A stretch of 64,000 nt of DNA from Datisca glomerata (lineage: Eukaryota; Streptophyta; Magnoliopsida; Cucurbitales; Datiscaceae), in NCBI GenBank assembly GCA_003255025.1, contig QANY01002375.1, positions 1,955,109-2,019,108 of the forward strand, given 5' to 3'. The position numbers and the translations under genes are program-made. Numbering within the stretch: the stretch's first letter is position 1; each line of letters starts with the position of its first letter. Of the stretch, positions 1 through 11,559 are shown in pieces. A model generated the notes under the pieces. The model was not told where the DNA came from, did no database searches, and was given only the letters and a program-made list of their open reading frames with translations.

Positions 1-60
1 GAGGAAACCGGCCTTGATTCTCTTTGTATTTAGAGTTTTTTTGCCCGTGTTTTACAAATT
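1..60 (+). mobile_element. LTR U5-like fragment of a Ty3/gypsy element
   Basis: The first 60 bases resemble, at roughly two positions in three by eye, the stretch 1279-1345 further on. Shared blocks are a ttctcttt-type tract, agagttttt, and a cgtgttttac/ctgtgctttg block. Since pol remnants of a Ty3/gypsy element lie between the two, the simplest reading is the end of a 5' LTR here and of a 3' LTR there. The element continues left of the window. The similarity is weak, so this is an inference. Confidence 0.35.
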
Positions 61-120
61 CTCATGCTTGGAGAGGTACTGTCTTTATATTTGGCAGTCT
101 CTAAAATGAACGTTAGCGCC

Positions 121-945
121 ACCCTGGTCTGAATCAGGGAGGATCTCATCCAGAATCCAATCCATTATATTAGCAAGGCCATGTTAGGGGCGGAGAAACG
201 CTACCTAGAACTGGAGAAGGTGGCCCTCGCCCTTGTTACCATGGCATGAAAGATACGTCCATATTTCCAAGCCCACTCTATGCAAATCCTCACCAACTCT
301 CCTTTCAGGCAGGTCTTCCAAAAATTAGAGACCTCGAGACTCATAGCTAAATGGGCCATCAAACTTAGTGAATTCGACCTTCGGTTCATCCCATAAACTA
401 CTATTAAAGGGTAGGTAGTAGTGAATTTCATCGCAGACTTGACGATGGGTCGTAAAGAGGAAGCGAAGATCAGTGGGGGGGCCCTGGACCTTATATGTCG
501 ATGGTGCCTTGAACGAGATGGGAAGCGGAGTAGGCATACTACTCTTAGCACCTCATCAATCTCAGATCTAGTAGGCCCTGCACTTTAGGTTCAAAGCCTA
601 AAACAATAAGGCAGAGTATGAGGCGTTGCTCGTGGGGCTTAGGCTGGCATGGACCTTGAATGTGTGAACATTGAGGATCTACAGTGACTCCCAACTCATT
701 GTCAACCAGATCAACTTAGAGTATCAGACAAGGGGGATGATATAGCCAGATATATGGCCCAAGTACAGGCCCTCCTCAGAAAATACGATTCCTACACGAC
801 CCAACAGATCCCCCAGAGTCAGAATACTAATGCGAATACATTGGCCAAGTTGGCCTCCACCTACGACACTGAGATCAGTAGGACAGTAGTAATAAAATTT
901 ATCCCCTTCCTGAGCATCAGTAGAGAGGAAGTGCTGGGGTGACGT
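121..945 (+). pseudogene. Ty3/gypsy pol remnant: RT connection plus two RNase H regions (Tat-like)
   Basis: Read on the plus strand through several stops and frame changes, 190-460 shows the RT/RNase H junction typical of Ty3/gypsy pol (EKRYLELEKVALALVT near 192, then a PYFQAHSMQILTN block and KWAIKLSEFDLRFIP near 350). A second RNase H follows at about 600-870, with KAEYEALLVGLRLAW and SDSQLIVNQINLEYQ and a tail ending LAKLASTYDTEISRT. Two RNase H-like segments in tandem are known from the Tat lineage of plant Ty3/gypsy elements, so I assign it there tentatively. Early RT, integrase and gag are absent. One stop (TGA in 246-252) looks like a former arginine codon. Not functional. Confidence 0.75.
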
Positions 946-999
946 CTCCCTATTCATCTTCTGGTTCAGGGGTCTAGTCACCGCCTCTCATGTCAGACA

Positions 1000-1350
1000 A
1001 GTCTCTTTCAGGTCATCGCTACCTTTATGTTAGCTTGCGGGACAATGTCATTAAATGTCGCCCCCAACTTGCCATGACAAGACAGAATCGCCATATCTCT
1101 AAGGCATCTTCGACATGTTTCCTTGGGCGACAATATCGATGTTTCCTCAACACGTATCCCTCCCCAAAAACTCTAGGCATAAATACTTCATCTACAATAG
1201 TGTAAGATAAACGACTCTCCCCTAAGGAAAACTTTGTCAAAATTACTCCAAGATACTGACTTAAGCATCAGAGTCTCTTAGGCACGAAAACCACCTCCCA
1301 GTTCTCTTTATCTTGAGAGTTCTTTATCTGTGCTTTGTAGGTTTGTAGGT
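1000..1350 (+). mobile_element. probable Ty3/gypsy LTR remnant
   Basis: Directly after the pol remnant lies non-coding sequence with the look of a gypsy LTR: a TATA-like gcataaatac at about 1179, then a ctctcccctaaggaaaac tract and a tgacttaagcatcagag block. This layout is common downstream of the TATA box in plant Ty3/gypsy LTRs. Its end resembles bases 1-60 of the window. The exact edges cannot be fixed and no target duplication is visible. Integrase is missing between pol and this LTR, so the element has a large internal deletion. Confidence 0.45.
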
Positions 1351-2559
1351 TGAGTGAGTTTATGTGAAGGAAGGAGATCGCATAAAGTTTCACTACTAGG
1401 CTTTTCGATACAAACATTTATACATAAATGGATAGATGAATGTTAATAGGATTAATGATTTGTTGGACCATTATATACTTCCTATTTATAGATCATGCTA
1501 ATATTATGATACATGGAAGAGACTATGTTAAAATATAGAAGTATGATCGCCATGACTCATATTAGTTACTTGTTTAACAATGACATGATAGAGCCAATAG
1601 AAAGAAAGGGTTTGGCATTTATCATGGAGATTATGATCTCTTTATTAAACCACTAACTATATATGCACATGGTCAAATGGGACAATGTAAGCCATAAGTG
1701 ACCATGTTGATATTTATTCTATTTAATTATAAGTTTAATAATAATTATAGAAGCTAAAATCATATTGGTCAGATTTATGGAAAGTTATCATGAAAGATTG
1801 TAATCTTTGATGGAAATGTACAAGTTAGAAAACAAATGAATATAATGAAATTGGTCCTTCTTCTATGAGAGAATACAAGAGAATCATCAATAATGTATTA
1901 CTAAGGGATAAAAGGAGAAACATAAATTCCTAATCAATCATGAACAAGTTGTTCAATAATCAAAGAATAATCATAGATCAAGGTATGTTCTCTATTCTAT
2001 CGACTATCAATATGAATTGAATGTGGAAATCATGAAGTTCTAAGATTTGAGAATTAGGATTTTGCATAATAAAATTATAATTAATTGTTGAAATGCATTT
2101 TGATGGATGAACGTCAAGAATAAATCATTTTTAAGAAAAAAAAAATAAAAAATGGCTAAAGATAAAATAAAAATAGCCATCCTAACGGCCAAAAAAATAA
2201 AAATTCGACGTCAGAAACCCCACGCGCACCATTGAAATTTTGAATTTTTGTCCATAAAATTTATATAATATAAACTGTATATGTAAAATATATTATAAAA
2301 ATCACACNAACAAAAATTTGGAGCAATTGGTGTGTGGGCGAAAATGTTTATTGCGCGTGAAAGATTTTTTTTTTGAAAATCATGCTAGTTGATTATTTTT
2401 GAAATTTTTTATAATTTTTTTTAAATTGACTGTTTATGCACATTACTTCATTTTTATTACACGTGAGAGTTTATCTGTCATTCTTCCTGTGAGTTATAAT
2501 TTTTTTTCTGTTTTAAATTTTAATGAAGGGATTGCTCAATTTAGATATCCTTCTAGTTG
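1351..2559. other. AT-rich stretch without a recognisable gene
   Basis: No open frame of note and no domain that I recognise. It contains the only ambiguous base of the window (N at 2308) and homopolymer-rich DNA around 2130-2420. It may hold further transposon debris. Confidence 0.6.
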
Positions 2560-2790
2560 ACGGTATCTGTCTTTAAAAGAAAGAGAAAATAGAAAAGGTG
2601 GGAAACAAAGCGTTGGATTCGTGTATTACGCGCGCGAGTGGGACCACTCCAGAGTGCACGAGCTTCTGGAAACTAGAACTGCTCCCTGCTGAATATTATA
2701 AACTTCCATAGCTGCTAAATTATTGTCCTCGTACTTTTCCTTCTCTCCGTTTTTTTTCTCTTAAATTTCATAGAGAGGAAAATAATGGGA
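2560..2790 (+). promoter_or_regulatory. promoter-like segment with heat-shock-element-like motif and TATA box
   Basis: A locally GC-richer island contains TTCTGGAA (2664-2671), a core heat-shock-element arrangement, followed by AGAAC. It overlaps an inverted repeat TCCAGA (2648-2653) / TCTGGA (2665-2670). About 25 bases on is a TATA-like tattataaa (2694-2702), then a pyrimidine-rich leader and an ATG near 2785 that opens a frame of only a few codons. The spacing is that of a plant core promoter, but no heat-shock or other gene follows. It may be an orphan promoter left by a deletion or chance. Confidence 0.25.
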
Positions 2791-3079
2791 AAAGTAAAAA
2801 AATGATTTGAGACATGGAAAAGTCAAGGCAATGCTAAGATACACTACACAAAATCAAGGGCAGTATCAAGGGCAGCAAAAACTCAAAGTCAGAGCTTCAA
2901 GGAGAATCACTCGATTACGTGAAAAAATTATTGAGTCTATCAATCACAATATGATCTAAGATTCATCTTATTTTATTCTAATCCGTTTATTCAGACCTGA
3001 ACAGTTTTGATTTGTTGAAAACGAAAAAAAGTAAACTTACTTTTTATTTTTATTTTTTTTAAATCAGAATAAATCTTAT

Positions 3080-3500
3080 CTATTCATTTTTTAATTCAAC
3101 AGCACGTCTGACGATCACGTTATGATCATTAATCTCTATAATTTCTCCATAATGTGAGGGAAAGATTCCATTGAGAAAGTAGGAGTCTCTGAATGAAAGA
3201 ATCAAGAATATAGCTATGATTCCAAAGCATATCTCTAATGGTATTGACAATGGTTCTAACAAGAAGATTTCTATCTCTATACTTTCCTTCAAGGATGTTA
3301 GTGTTTCTGTCATTCCATATGTTATACAAAAAAGAGTTAAATGCCAACTTTAAGGGATTGCCCATTTGGTGGGAAGGTTTAAGGACTACCATGGTAAAGT
3401 TGAGTGTTAGTTTTATTACCATGTTAGTTAAATGCAGCAATATCTTTACCGGCCGCCGAAATTTGTGGCAATGTCCTTCCTTTGTTTTGAGCAATGAAGT
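3080..3500 (-). pseudogene. L1-type LINE ORF2 C-terminal remnant
   Basis: Two overlapping minus-strand frames (3494-3129 and 3313-3080) contain FNSFLYNIWNDRNTNILEGK followed by NTIRDMLW. This is the pattern seen just after the zinc-binding domain at the end of plant LINE ORF2 (hydrophobic-x-IW-x-x-RN-x-x-F/I, then an Arg-rich helix). The same pattern recurs at 26763-27113. The frame is broken and the RT is absent, so this is a 5'-truncated remnant. Element ends are not visible. Confidence 0.5.
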
Positions 3501-3759
3501 AATATCTTTATCTTTTCAATTTCACCCTCATATAACATATGAAATCTCACTCAACCGTAGCTTATGTACAACAGCAAGTATTTTAAAAAATCTACTGAAA
3601 CGTAGCTTTCGTTTCGTCTTAGGGGCTTTCCTGACTTCTTCCTCTTTGAATCTCTGTTCATATTTAAATATGTTAAATGTTGGCTGGTTTTCGGACCTTT
3701 TAAATCAAAATACCCCTGAGTATTTATTTTAATGGGGGAGTTTTAAATATTATATAAGA

Positions 3760-5045
3760 GTATGAGTTGGTAATTTTTTTACCAATTATATATGGGTAGG
3801 GTATGAGTAAATTCCGATACGTATTGGTATTGGGTATCCACAAAATTCATTAACCTTTTATTTTTTTCTAAAAAAATAATATATAACGAAAACTGTAATT
3901 TAATTTATTTTTTCACTCATAATTATTAATTGAATTTCATTGATTTTATAATTTTATAATCGAACTAAACCAAATCATGAATTGAATAGTCAAATTAAAA
4001 TTTATCAATTTCATAATTGAGTTGCACCATGATTAATCAATTTTGCAATCAAACAGCGCTAGCACTCATCAATCTTATGATCAAACAAAAAGGAAATTAA
4101 TATTTTTATAACGGAACTAAAATGAATCATCAATTTTTTAAATAATCAAATTAAAATTCATCATATTTATGACTAAATCAAACTGTATCATCAATTTTAT
4201 AATCGAGTAATCAATATTAAAACTCATCAATTTTGTGGTCGAATACTAATACTAAAATTCGTCAATTTTAAATCGAATCAAACTAGAATTCATCAATTTC
4301 ATCATCATACAAAACCGAATCACGATCAATTGAATAATCAAAACTAAAATTCATCATTAATAGTTGAATTGAACCAAAATTCATCAATTTAACATTTGAA
4401 TGACACTAAAATTCATCAATTTTATAATCAAGTGGAAATGAGATTCATCAACTTTATAAGCAAACTAAACTGGCAGTCAAATTTATAATCGAATTATCAA
4501 AATATAGTTCATTAATTTTATAATCGGACTAAATTGGATCGTCAATTTTATAATCGAATAATCATACAAATAAACTAACTGAATCATCAATTTTACAATC
4601 GAATAACCAAACTAAATTTCATCAATTTTATTAGGTTTATCAAAAGTAATCAATTTTGTTGACTCATCTTTCAGTTTAAGCTATTTATGATAGAATTTAT
4701 TTTTCAACCTTTCAATTTGTAGAGAAAGTAATTTTGACCAAACTGTTAATCTCCATCGTAATAGTTTGGGAAGAGAGAAAGTGAATAATGATAATAGAAT
4801 TGTTCTAAATAAAAAAAATTAAATTAAAGTATAGTCTTTTAGTTCCAAAACAAAAATGAAAACAATATATGAATATATGAATACTCATTGGATATCCATT
4901 AGGTACCCATGTTTTTGTGGGTATTACTCACACTCACTCACATAATTTAACATGGATATGGATTCAATATGAGTAGTAAAAATTTAACATAGGTATTTAG
5001 TGGATAAACACATACTCAACCCAAACCCACCCATTGGACATCCCT
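3760..5045. mobile_element. possible non-autonomous DNA transposon enclosing an AT-rich minisatellite
   Basis: Left edge (about 3765-3850) carries gggtagggtatgagtaa and ggtattgggtatccac. Right edge (about 4880-5045) carries tactcattggatatcca, and read on the opposite strand it starts gggatgtccaatgggtgggt. These are imperfect, inverted, GGGTA-rich ends of the kind found in plant hAT-like MITEs. Between them is the repeat array at 3930-4640. No target duplication could be fixed, so the transposon reading is tentative. Confidence 0.3.
3930..4640. repeat. degenerate AT-rich minisatellite, unit about 33-37 bp
   Basis: The phrase aattcatcaattttataat followed by cgaataatcaaact recurs with many substitutions and length changes throughout, giving roughly twenty units. 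Typical instances start near 4150, 4220, 4260, 4390, 4500, 4580 and 4615. Coding potential is nil. The decay suggests an old array. Confidence 0.7.
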
Positions 5046-5399
5046 ACGTGGAAGGTATGGTGGCATTGTTTTTGCATATAGTCTCGTACATGATGTTAAA
5101 AATAGGGTGATTAAGAGACAACTTATTGTTATAATCGTAATTGGTTAGAACAGCTTAAATATAAATGTTTATATTAAACCAGAAATTACATTCTCAAATA
5201 GAACAGTACAAGGAAGTTACAAAATTGAAAACGAAAATTACAACAAAGAAATTAGAACGGTAGAGGCTTGCCAAACCAATGGCCTAAAGACGAATTTCAC
5301 CCTCCACGTTTTGCTTGGAGACTAAGATGAATTTCTTTATAATATACAACTATCTAGATTGAAGACTTAGCAAACGAATGCTTCAACCACTATACAACT

Positions 5400-5835
5400 C
5401 GACACAATATTCTATCTAAAAAATGCACAAATGCCATAGAACAGTAGGGAAAAATGGTAATAGCAGAAATAACAACAAATACATTAAGCTTAAAAAGACT
5501 ATCACACATTTACCCCTGGCACACAACATTCCCTCCCTTAGTTAAGACAAACTTGTCAGAATCAAGTTTAAATCTACTCTTGTATAAGAGAGATCCCGAA
5601 ACCAAATTCCTACGAATTTCAGGCATGGAGAACATCGATGAGAGTGAGCTATTTTCCCGATATGAACTTCAGAGACACTTTTCATTCCCCTTCACATTAG
5701 CTTCAGAGGCATTTCCCATGTAAAACTTTTCACCTTCAACTTCTTCATAAGTTGAAAATAAAGCCTTGTCACCATAGATGTGTCTAGTGGCACCAGTATC
5801 AACCCATCAACTCGTGGTGTCAGTGACAATGTACA
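5400..5835 (-). pseudogene. Ty1/copia protease and pre-integrase fragment
   Basis: On the minus strand from 5835 downward the translation shows a copia protease start (DTGATRHIYGDKALFSTY-like) and then the gag-pre-integrase pattern (LTLIDVLH, EIRRNLVSGSLL, FKLDSDKFVL, FKLNV). The frame is shifted at least once and has stops. It lies 3' of the integrase/RT/RNase H piece at 6480-8050 on the same strand, the reverse of gene order inside one copia element. It is therefore either from a second copy or from a rearranged element. Confidence 0.65.
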
Positions 5836-6479
5836 ATTAAAAAATTATTGCAATAAGTCAAATTATTCTGGTGACCGTTGTGAGAGTTATTACCCACATG
5901 AATGAAAATGCCTTAATACGACAATGACATCAATAAAAAGAAGCATATGTGTTTTGCATCAGGAGAGATGTCTTTTAGACTTGAACCTTGCTTAGTGATG
6001 ATTTATCGGATATACTCTAAAGAACAGTGAATAAAATTCTTGAATTATCCATCCTCCGAAGTAAACTAAGACAATAAGTCTCACAAACAACTTCATCTTT
6101 ATACGTTTAATCTCATATGATTTTGTTCATTTTGGTCCTGAACATATCATGTTTCCATGAGAGCTTTAGAAAGATTGAGCGTTGCATTCTCTCATAGAAG
6201 CAGCCTCACTTCTATTCTCATATAGGTAATAATGATTAAGAGTATTCTATCTATACTCCTCTTGCAAGCAACATATCAGAGTCATTAAATACTAAGTATA
6301 CCATTCAACATTGACAAACAACACACTTACATTGCATCATAGGAATGGGAAGAAACAAAGTCTTTTTGTGTGTTATTATGAATCATTTTTGTCAGCTTGT
6401 CTATTGAACCTAGATCTTGAGATCAATCAACTAGGCTAGGTTACCACTTGAATAATTCATTGAATAGAGTTTAAGATCA
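5836..6479 (-). other. non-coding spacer between copia fragments, possibly LTR
   Basis: This stretch lies between the end of a copia RNase H (6480 side) and the start of a copia protease (5835 side), both on the minus strand. That is where a 3' LTR and the leader of a second copy would be expected. I see no pair of repeats to prove an LTR, and no gene. Confidence 0.3.
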
Positions 6480-8050
6480 TTCCCACGATGTCATCATTAT
6501 CCAATGCTATGAATTCTTATTCCATAGTCGAACGAGCTATAAAAGTTTACTTCATAGACTTTCAAGATATAGCTCCACCATCTAGGGTAAAAGTATATCC
6601 ACTCATGGATTTAGTTTCTAGACTATCAGATATTCAATTAGCATCACTAAAACCCTCCAGCACATGTGGGTACATTGTGTAATGAGATCCATAATCAATG
6701 ATGTACTTTAAGTACCTTAGCACCTTGACTAATGCATCACAATGATAGCATTCAGGATTACTCGTATATCTTGTAAGTTTTCCTACTGAATAGGCTATGC
6801 CAGGTCTTGTGCAATTCATGATATACATCAAGGTACCAATTATTTACGAGCACTCCAACTAAGATACTACAACTCCATCATTTTTCTCAGCTTACAATTT
6901 GAGTCGAATGGAGTTATAGTTGGTTTACTTTCAAATTGGCTGAACTTCTTTAAGATCTTTTCTACATAATGAGTTTGGGTAAAGATATATTCGTCATAAG
7001 TTCACGTCACTTGAATTCCTAGAATGACATCTGCTATACCTAAGGCTTTCATGTCAAAGTCAGAACTCAACATCTTCTTGGCATAAGATATTATACCCTT
7101 ATTTGTTCCCATTATAAGCATATCATCTACATATAAGCATACTATGACAAACATATCATTGGTGCTTTTAATGTAGACACATTTATCACACTCATTTATC
7201 ATGAAATCATTAGATAGCAGAGTGTGACTAAATTTTTCATGCCACTGCTTCGGAGCTTGTTTCAACCTATAAAGTGATTTAACAAGCTTACAAACATTTC
7301 GTTCTAGGTATTTTAGCACGAACCCCTCAGGTTATTCAAGTAGTTTTTTTCGTCCAATTCTCCATTCAAGAAAGCAGTCTTAACATCCATTTGGTATATC
7401 TCCAAATTATGTATACCTGTAATCACAATCAACATTCTAATAAAAGTGATCATCGTCACTGGAAAATAGGTATCAAAGAAATCTATACTTTCTTTGTCTC
7501 GTTAACCTTTAGCTACCAATCGAGCCTTGTACTTGTCAATCGTATTATCAGCTCTAAGTTATCATTTGAAAATCTATTTATAGCCTATTAGTTTATTCCT
7601 GGTAGGAGGTCAACCAATATCTAAGTATTGTTTTATAAAATGGATTCAATCTCGCTATCAATGGCCTCCTTCCAAAAAAGAGCTTCTGGATTTGACATTG
7701 CCTCTTTGTACGTTTGAGGTTCGGCTTCCGTCAAGTATGTTGGAAACTCTGGTCCAAATGAGGTACTTTCTCTAGCTCGTTTGCTTCTTCTAGGCTCAGG
7801 TTTAGATTCTTCATCAATCTAAGCTCTAGATGAACTTTCTTCTATACCTCATTTGTTAGGTTGATTATGTCTTCCTTCCTTAAATGAATACACACTCTTG
7901 AAGAATTTGAAATTAATAGACTCCATTATAGTATTGGTACCTATGTCAGAAATATTTGACCTAATCACCAAAAATCTATATGTGGCATTGTTTAATGCGT
8001 ATCCAATGAAAATACAAGCTACAGTCTTGGGTCCAAGATTGAACACGTTG
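6480..8050 (-). pseudogene. Ty1/copia integrase end, reverse transcriptase and RNase H remnant
   Basis: Minus-strand order is integrase C-terminal segment (8046-7849, with GPKTVACIFIGYALNNATYR), RT (7319-7002, with KSLYRLKQAPKQWHEKF and the catalytic YVDDM at about 7133-7122), then the RT/RNase H link (6831-6634, [18 protein letters not shown]) and RNase H (about 6640-6480, STMEYEFIALD). This is the normal C-terminal half of a copia polyprotein. Frameshifts and stops separate the blocks, most severely at 7320-7850. Gag and protease are not attached. Inactive. Confidence 0.85.
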
Positions 8051-8139
8051 GGCTATGAGGTTGTGATCCCCGAGCCACTTGGTCAGAGACCTGGTCTACC
8101 TTCACCGACCTCTAGCTCTATTATACCTTCACCGACCTC

Positions 8140-8662
8140 CGGATTTGGTCGAGAAAGTAGGACTTTGTGTCTTATTCTGGAGGGAGCTATGTCAAACCCG
8201 AATAATGGAGATCTCTGATGAGATTCCCAACGGTCTTACTTCTAGGAGAATGACGCATGTCGATGTCCACGTCAAATTTTAGATTATAATGTGATTCAAA
8301 TTTGTTAAAAACTTTTATCAAAAGAAAAAGGCAACAACGGTAGCATTACCTCGACCGATTTTGAAACTGACTGACCTATTTATTATTGTTAATTAATAAT
8401 ACCTATGCCTGAAATTTGAAAGATCAAAGTATAAAAACATAACGAAATATTTTAAAATCAAAATAGACGTTAGAATTTTTTTTATTGTGAAAGTTGAAGT
8501 GATATCTATTTGTTCAAGCATACTTATTTATACTAAATAATTATTAATTTCTTTTAATTTATCATTCAATAGACAAATTTAGTCGATAATACATCTTTAT
8601 TCTTGAAGTATGTAAAACATTACAACATTACAAACTAAAAATGTAATACCAAAATAAGTGAT
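8140..8662. other. intergenic stretch, no gene seen
   Basis: Between the copia remnant and the large LTR element. Just before it, a 15-bp phrase accttcaccgacctc occurs twice (8098-8112 and 8125-8139). The rest is AT-rich without recognisable domains. Confidence 0.5.
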
Positions 8663-8667
8663 GAGGT

Positions 8668-9231
8668 TGTAAAGGAAAACAATCTATCATCTTTGAGAAT
8701 CAGTCGTGAATTTCTTACATTATAATATGAAAATCAATAGAATAATTTAGAGAGAGAGAAGATAATGACACCATGATTTACGTGGAAAACCGTTAAATGA
8801 AAGAAAAAATATAGGGAGATTTTGTAGTATTTCATTATGGAGAAAAGGATTTACAAGACTAATGAGTGTTGAGAGTTGAGAGTTGTTGTCCTCTGTTTGG
8901 AGTTGCATCTTGCCTCTATTTATAGGCCTTCAATCAGTTACATAGAATATGATATAATCTATCTAATTCTATCTGAAAATAGAATTAACAGAATATTCCC
9001 TGAGGTCTAACTTATCAACAATAACAATCAAGTGAATCTTGACCGACTGATCAATCCAATGGTCTTATTAGCTTCACTTTGGATTGTCATGTCAGTAATC
9101 CATGTACTTTCATCTGATTGATCTATTATTTATAACCTCCTAGTTGATCTTATAATTCTTGTTCTATCTTCTCTTCGATTGAGTCTTCGATCTAGATCTT
9201 GGCACGTGTCATATAAAATTATTCCTGTTCA
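8668..9231 (-). repeat. 3' LTR of the 8-kb element
   Basis: 564 bp, minus orientation, starting TGAACAGGAATA at 9231 and ending TTTACA at 8668. It contains a TATA box on the minus strand (complement of 8913-8926) and an AG-rich block (8750-8762). It matches 16134-16687 along its whole length with scattered substitutions and small indels. Confidence 0.85.
8913..8926 (-). promoter_or_regulatory. TATA box in 3' LTR
   Basis: Minus-strand CCTATAAATAGAGG, a textbook plant TATA box, conserved in the other LTR at 16371-16384. Its direction defines the transcribed strand of the element. Confidence 0.7.
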
Positions 9232-9509
9232 TTTGCTCTCATTACACTTGATGAAGTCTTTCTTCATTCAAGTGTAATGATTTGATTCTTTGATCCTTTA
9301 CATTAGATTCATTGGGACCTGTAATAATAATGATCCACAAAAGTTATCAACAATTATAGAGAGTTACTTTACCGACTGACGTGCGTTTGAGGGTTGCGTG
9401 TGCTTTCTTTTATTTCATTATCATGTTCTCAAAATGGTCTATTCCAACATTTTTAATTCTCATCCTCGCTAAGAATATGACTTGGTTCTTTAATTTTCAT
9501 TTTTGTTAA

Positions 9510-9895
9510 AAGCCTGATCTGGCGCTTCGGCCTTTGCTCCCGATAAAAATCTGATCTGGTGCATGGTTTCCATCTTCGCTAAAAGGTCTGATCTAGTGCT
9601 TGATTTTCACCTTCCCCAAGAGGTTTGATCTGGAACTTGGTTTTCATCTTCCCCAAGAAGTCTGATCTGGCGCCCGATTCCATTCTCGCTAGGGGGTCTG
9701 GCCTGGAGCTTCGAATTTTATTTTCGCTACAAGATATGATCTAGAGCTTGGTTTCCCTTTTCGCTACAAGATCTGATCTGGAGCTTGGTTTTCGCTTTCG
9801 CTACAAGATCTAATCTTGAGCTTGATTGCCATCCTCACTAAAAGGTTCGATATGGCGCTTGGTTTCGTTCTCACTAGGGGGTCTGCTTTGACGTT
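9510..9895. repeat. tandem array A, unit about 46 bp
   Basis: About eight to nine degenerate copies of a unit with ggtctgatctggcgcttggt and a ttttcatcttcgcta spacer. Good instances lie at 9560-9760. It lies near the 3' end of the 8-kb element in transcript orientation. Confidence 0.75.
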
Positions 9896-10519
9896 TCAGA
9901 TTTTGTTCTGACATTTTGACTCTCCCCAGTAATTTGTTTCGTCGCTTCTCATCCTTGTGCTCAGGTTTAATAGTCGTTAAAACAAATTTTCCGAGCAGTT
10001 ATTTAGCATGTCGTTGTTAACTTTCTCATTGAGGATGCAGCTGTCAACCCTTCAGTTGAAGATGTTGCGGCTGATGCAACCATATTCTCTTGTATCTTTT
10101 TATTATTTTTTCCTTTCTTCCAAACATAGCAAATTTTCTTTTTCCTTTAGTTGTAGTTCTTTTCCCGTTGTCACGTTTTTTCGTTCATAGGGACTGGTTT
10201 GTTTGAAGATGACTTCTAGTTTTCTTTTGAGAACAACTACTGATTATTGAGTTCCTCCAGTTTCCTTTTGCTACAACCTCATTGATAAAGTTGTCTCATT
10301 TTCTTCAATACGGGCTCATTGATAGAGTTTATCTCGTTTCTTCATTTTTCTTTTCCTTCTCTCATATGTTAAGATTTCCTTTGATTGAATTTCTCCTATT
10401 TCCTTGTTTTTCTTTTTCCTTCTTTTTTTTGTATTTTCCTTTGTACTTCAGCTTCAATCAATGTAAATACTCTGTTTGTGCAATTTTTCTTCTATTGAAC
10501 TCCCTTTTTGTTGTATCAC

Positions 10520-11345
10520 TTTTTCAAGGACTTAGGTTCAAATAAAGAACCATGACCCCGTCTTCGTTCTGAGAGAATGAATTATGAACTGTCATTTTAT
10601 TTTGAGAGAATGACTTAGGTTTAAATAAAAAATCATGGCTCCATTTCCGCTTTAAGAAGGACATACGAACTGTCCGTTTTCTTTTGAGAGGAGGACTTAG
10701 GTTCAAATAAAGAACCATGACCCCATTTTTATTTTCTGCATTCTGGGAGAATATCTCGTGAACTGTCTGCTCCCAAGGATTTAGGTTCAAATAAAGAACC
10801 ATAGCCCCATCTTCATTCTGAGAGTATAGTCTGTCATTTTCTTTTGAGAGCATGACTTATATTTAAATAAAAATCATGGCCCCGTTTCCGTTTTAAGAAG
10901 GACTTACAAACTGCCTATTTTCTTTTGAGAGGGAGACTTAGGTTCAAATAAAGAACAATGGTCACATTTTTACTTTGAGAGGGACTTACAAACTGCCCAT
11001 TTTATTTTAAGATGAGGACTTAGGTTCAAATAAAGAACCATGTCCTACTTTTACTTTGAAAGGGACTTACAAACTGTCCATTTTCTTTTGAGATGATGAC
11101 TTAAGTTCAAATAAAGAACCATGACCTCATTTATATTTTGAGAGGGACTTACAAACTGCCTATTTTTTTAGAGGAGGACTTAGGTTCAAATAAAAAACCA
11201 TGACCCCATTTTTACTTTGAGAGAGACTTACAAACTACCATTTTTTTTAGAGAAGGACTTAGATTCAAATAAAGAATCATTGCCTCATTTTTATTTCCTT
11301 CTGAGTATGGCGTCTGTAGAAACTCCCAAGGACTTAGGCTCCTTC
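10520..11345. repeat. tandem array B, unit about 80 bp
   Basis: Ten or so copies carry gacttaggttcaaataaag followed by aaccatgacccc and a ttttgagagg block. Copies start near 10528, 10613, 10694, 10779, 10853, 10937, 11016, 11098, 11177 and 11256. The minus strand happens to stay open over 10853-10524 (109 codons) because the repeat length preserves a frame; I do not regard it as a gene. Confidence 0.85.
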
Positions 11346-11559
11346 CACGTAACCATGACCCTTTTTTGATTTACTACCGGTTCATCGATAGAGTTTTTCA
11401 TGTTTCCTTTCTTTTCTTCCGCTTCTTTTTCCTTCCTTTTCTCGCTTCATATTCATTTCTTTTTCACTTCTTTTTTCTTTCTTCCTGGCCTTCCAATTCT
11501 AAAATGTTTAGGCCGCAGCCTTCCTTGACTTTTCTTTACTGAGCTTTTCTTTTCTCGGC

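Noticed and set aside
2308..2308. Ambiguous base N as a possible assembly join
   Set aside because: A single N within continuous AT-rich sequence; nothing on either side shows a junction.
3238..3732. 164-codon plus-strand frame
   Set aside because: Antisense to a LINE tail for much of its length; no motif.
10524..10853. 109-codon minus-strand frame with repeated MVLYLNL blocks
   Set aside because: It tracks the 80-bp tandem unit; no start context or homology.
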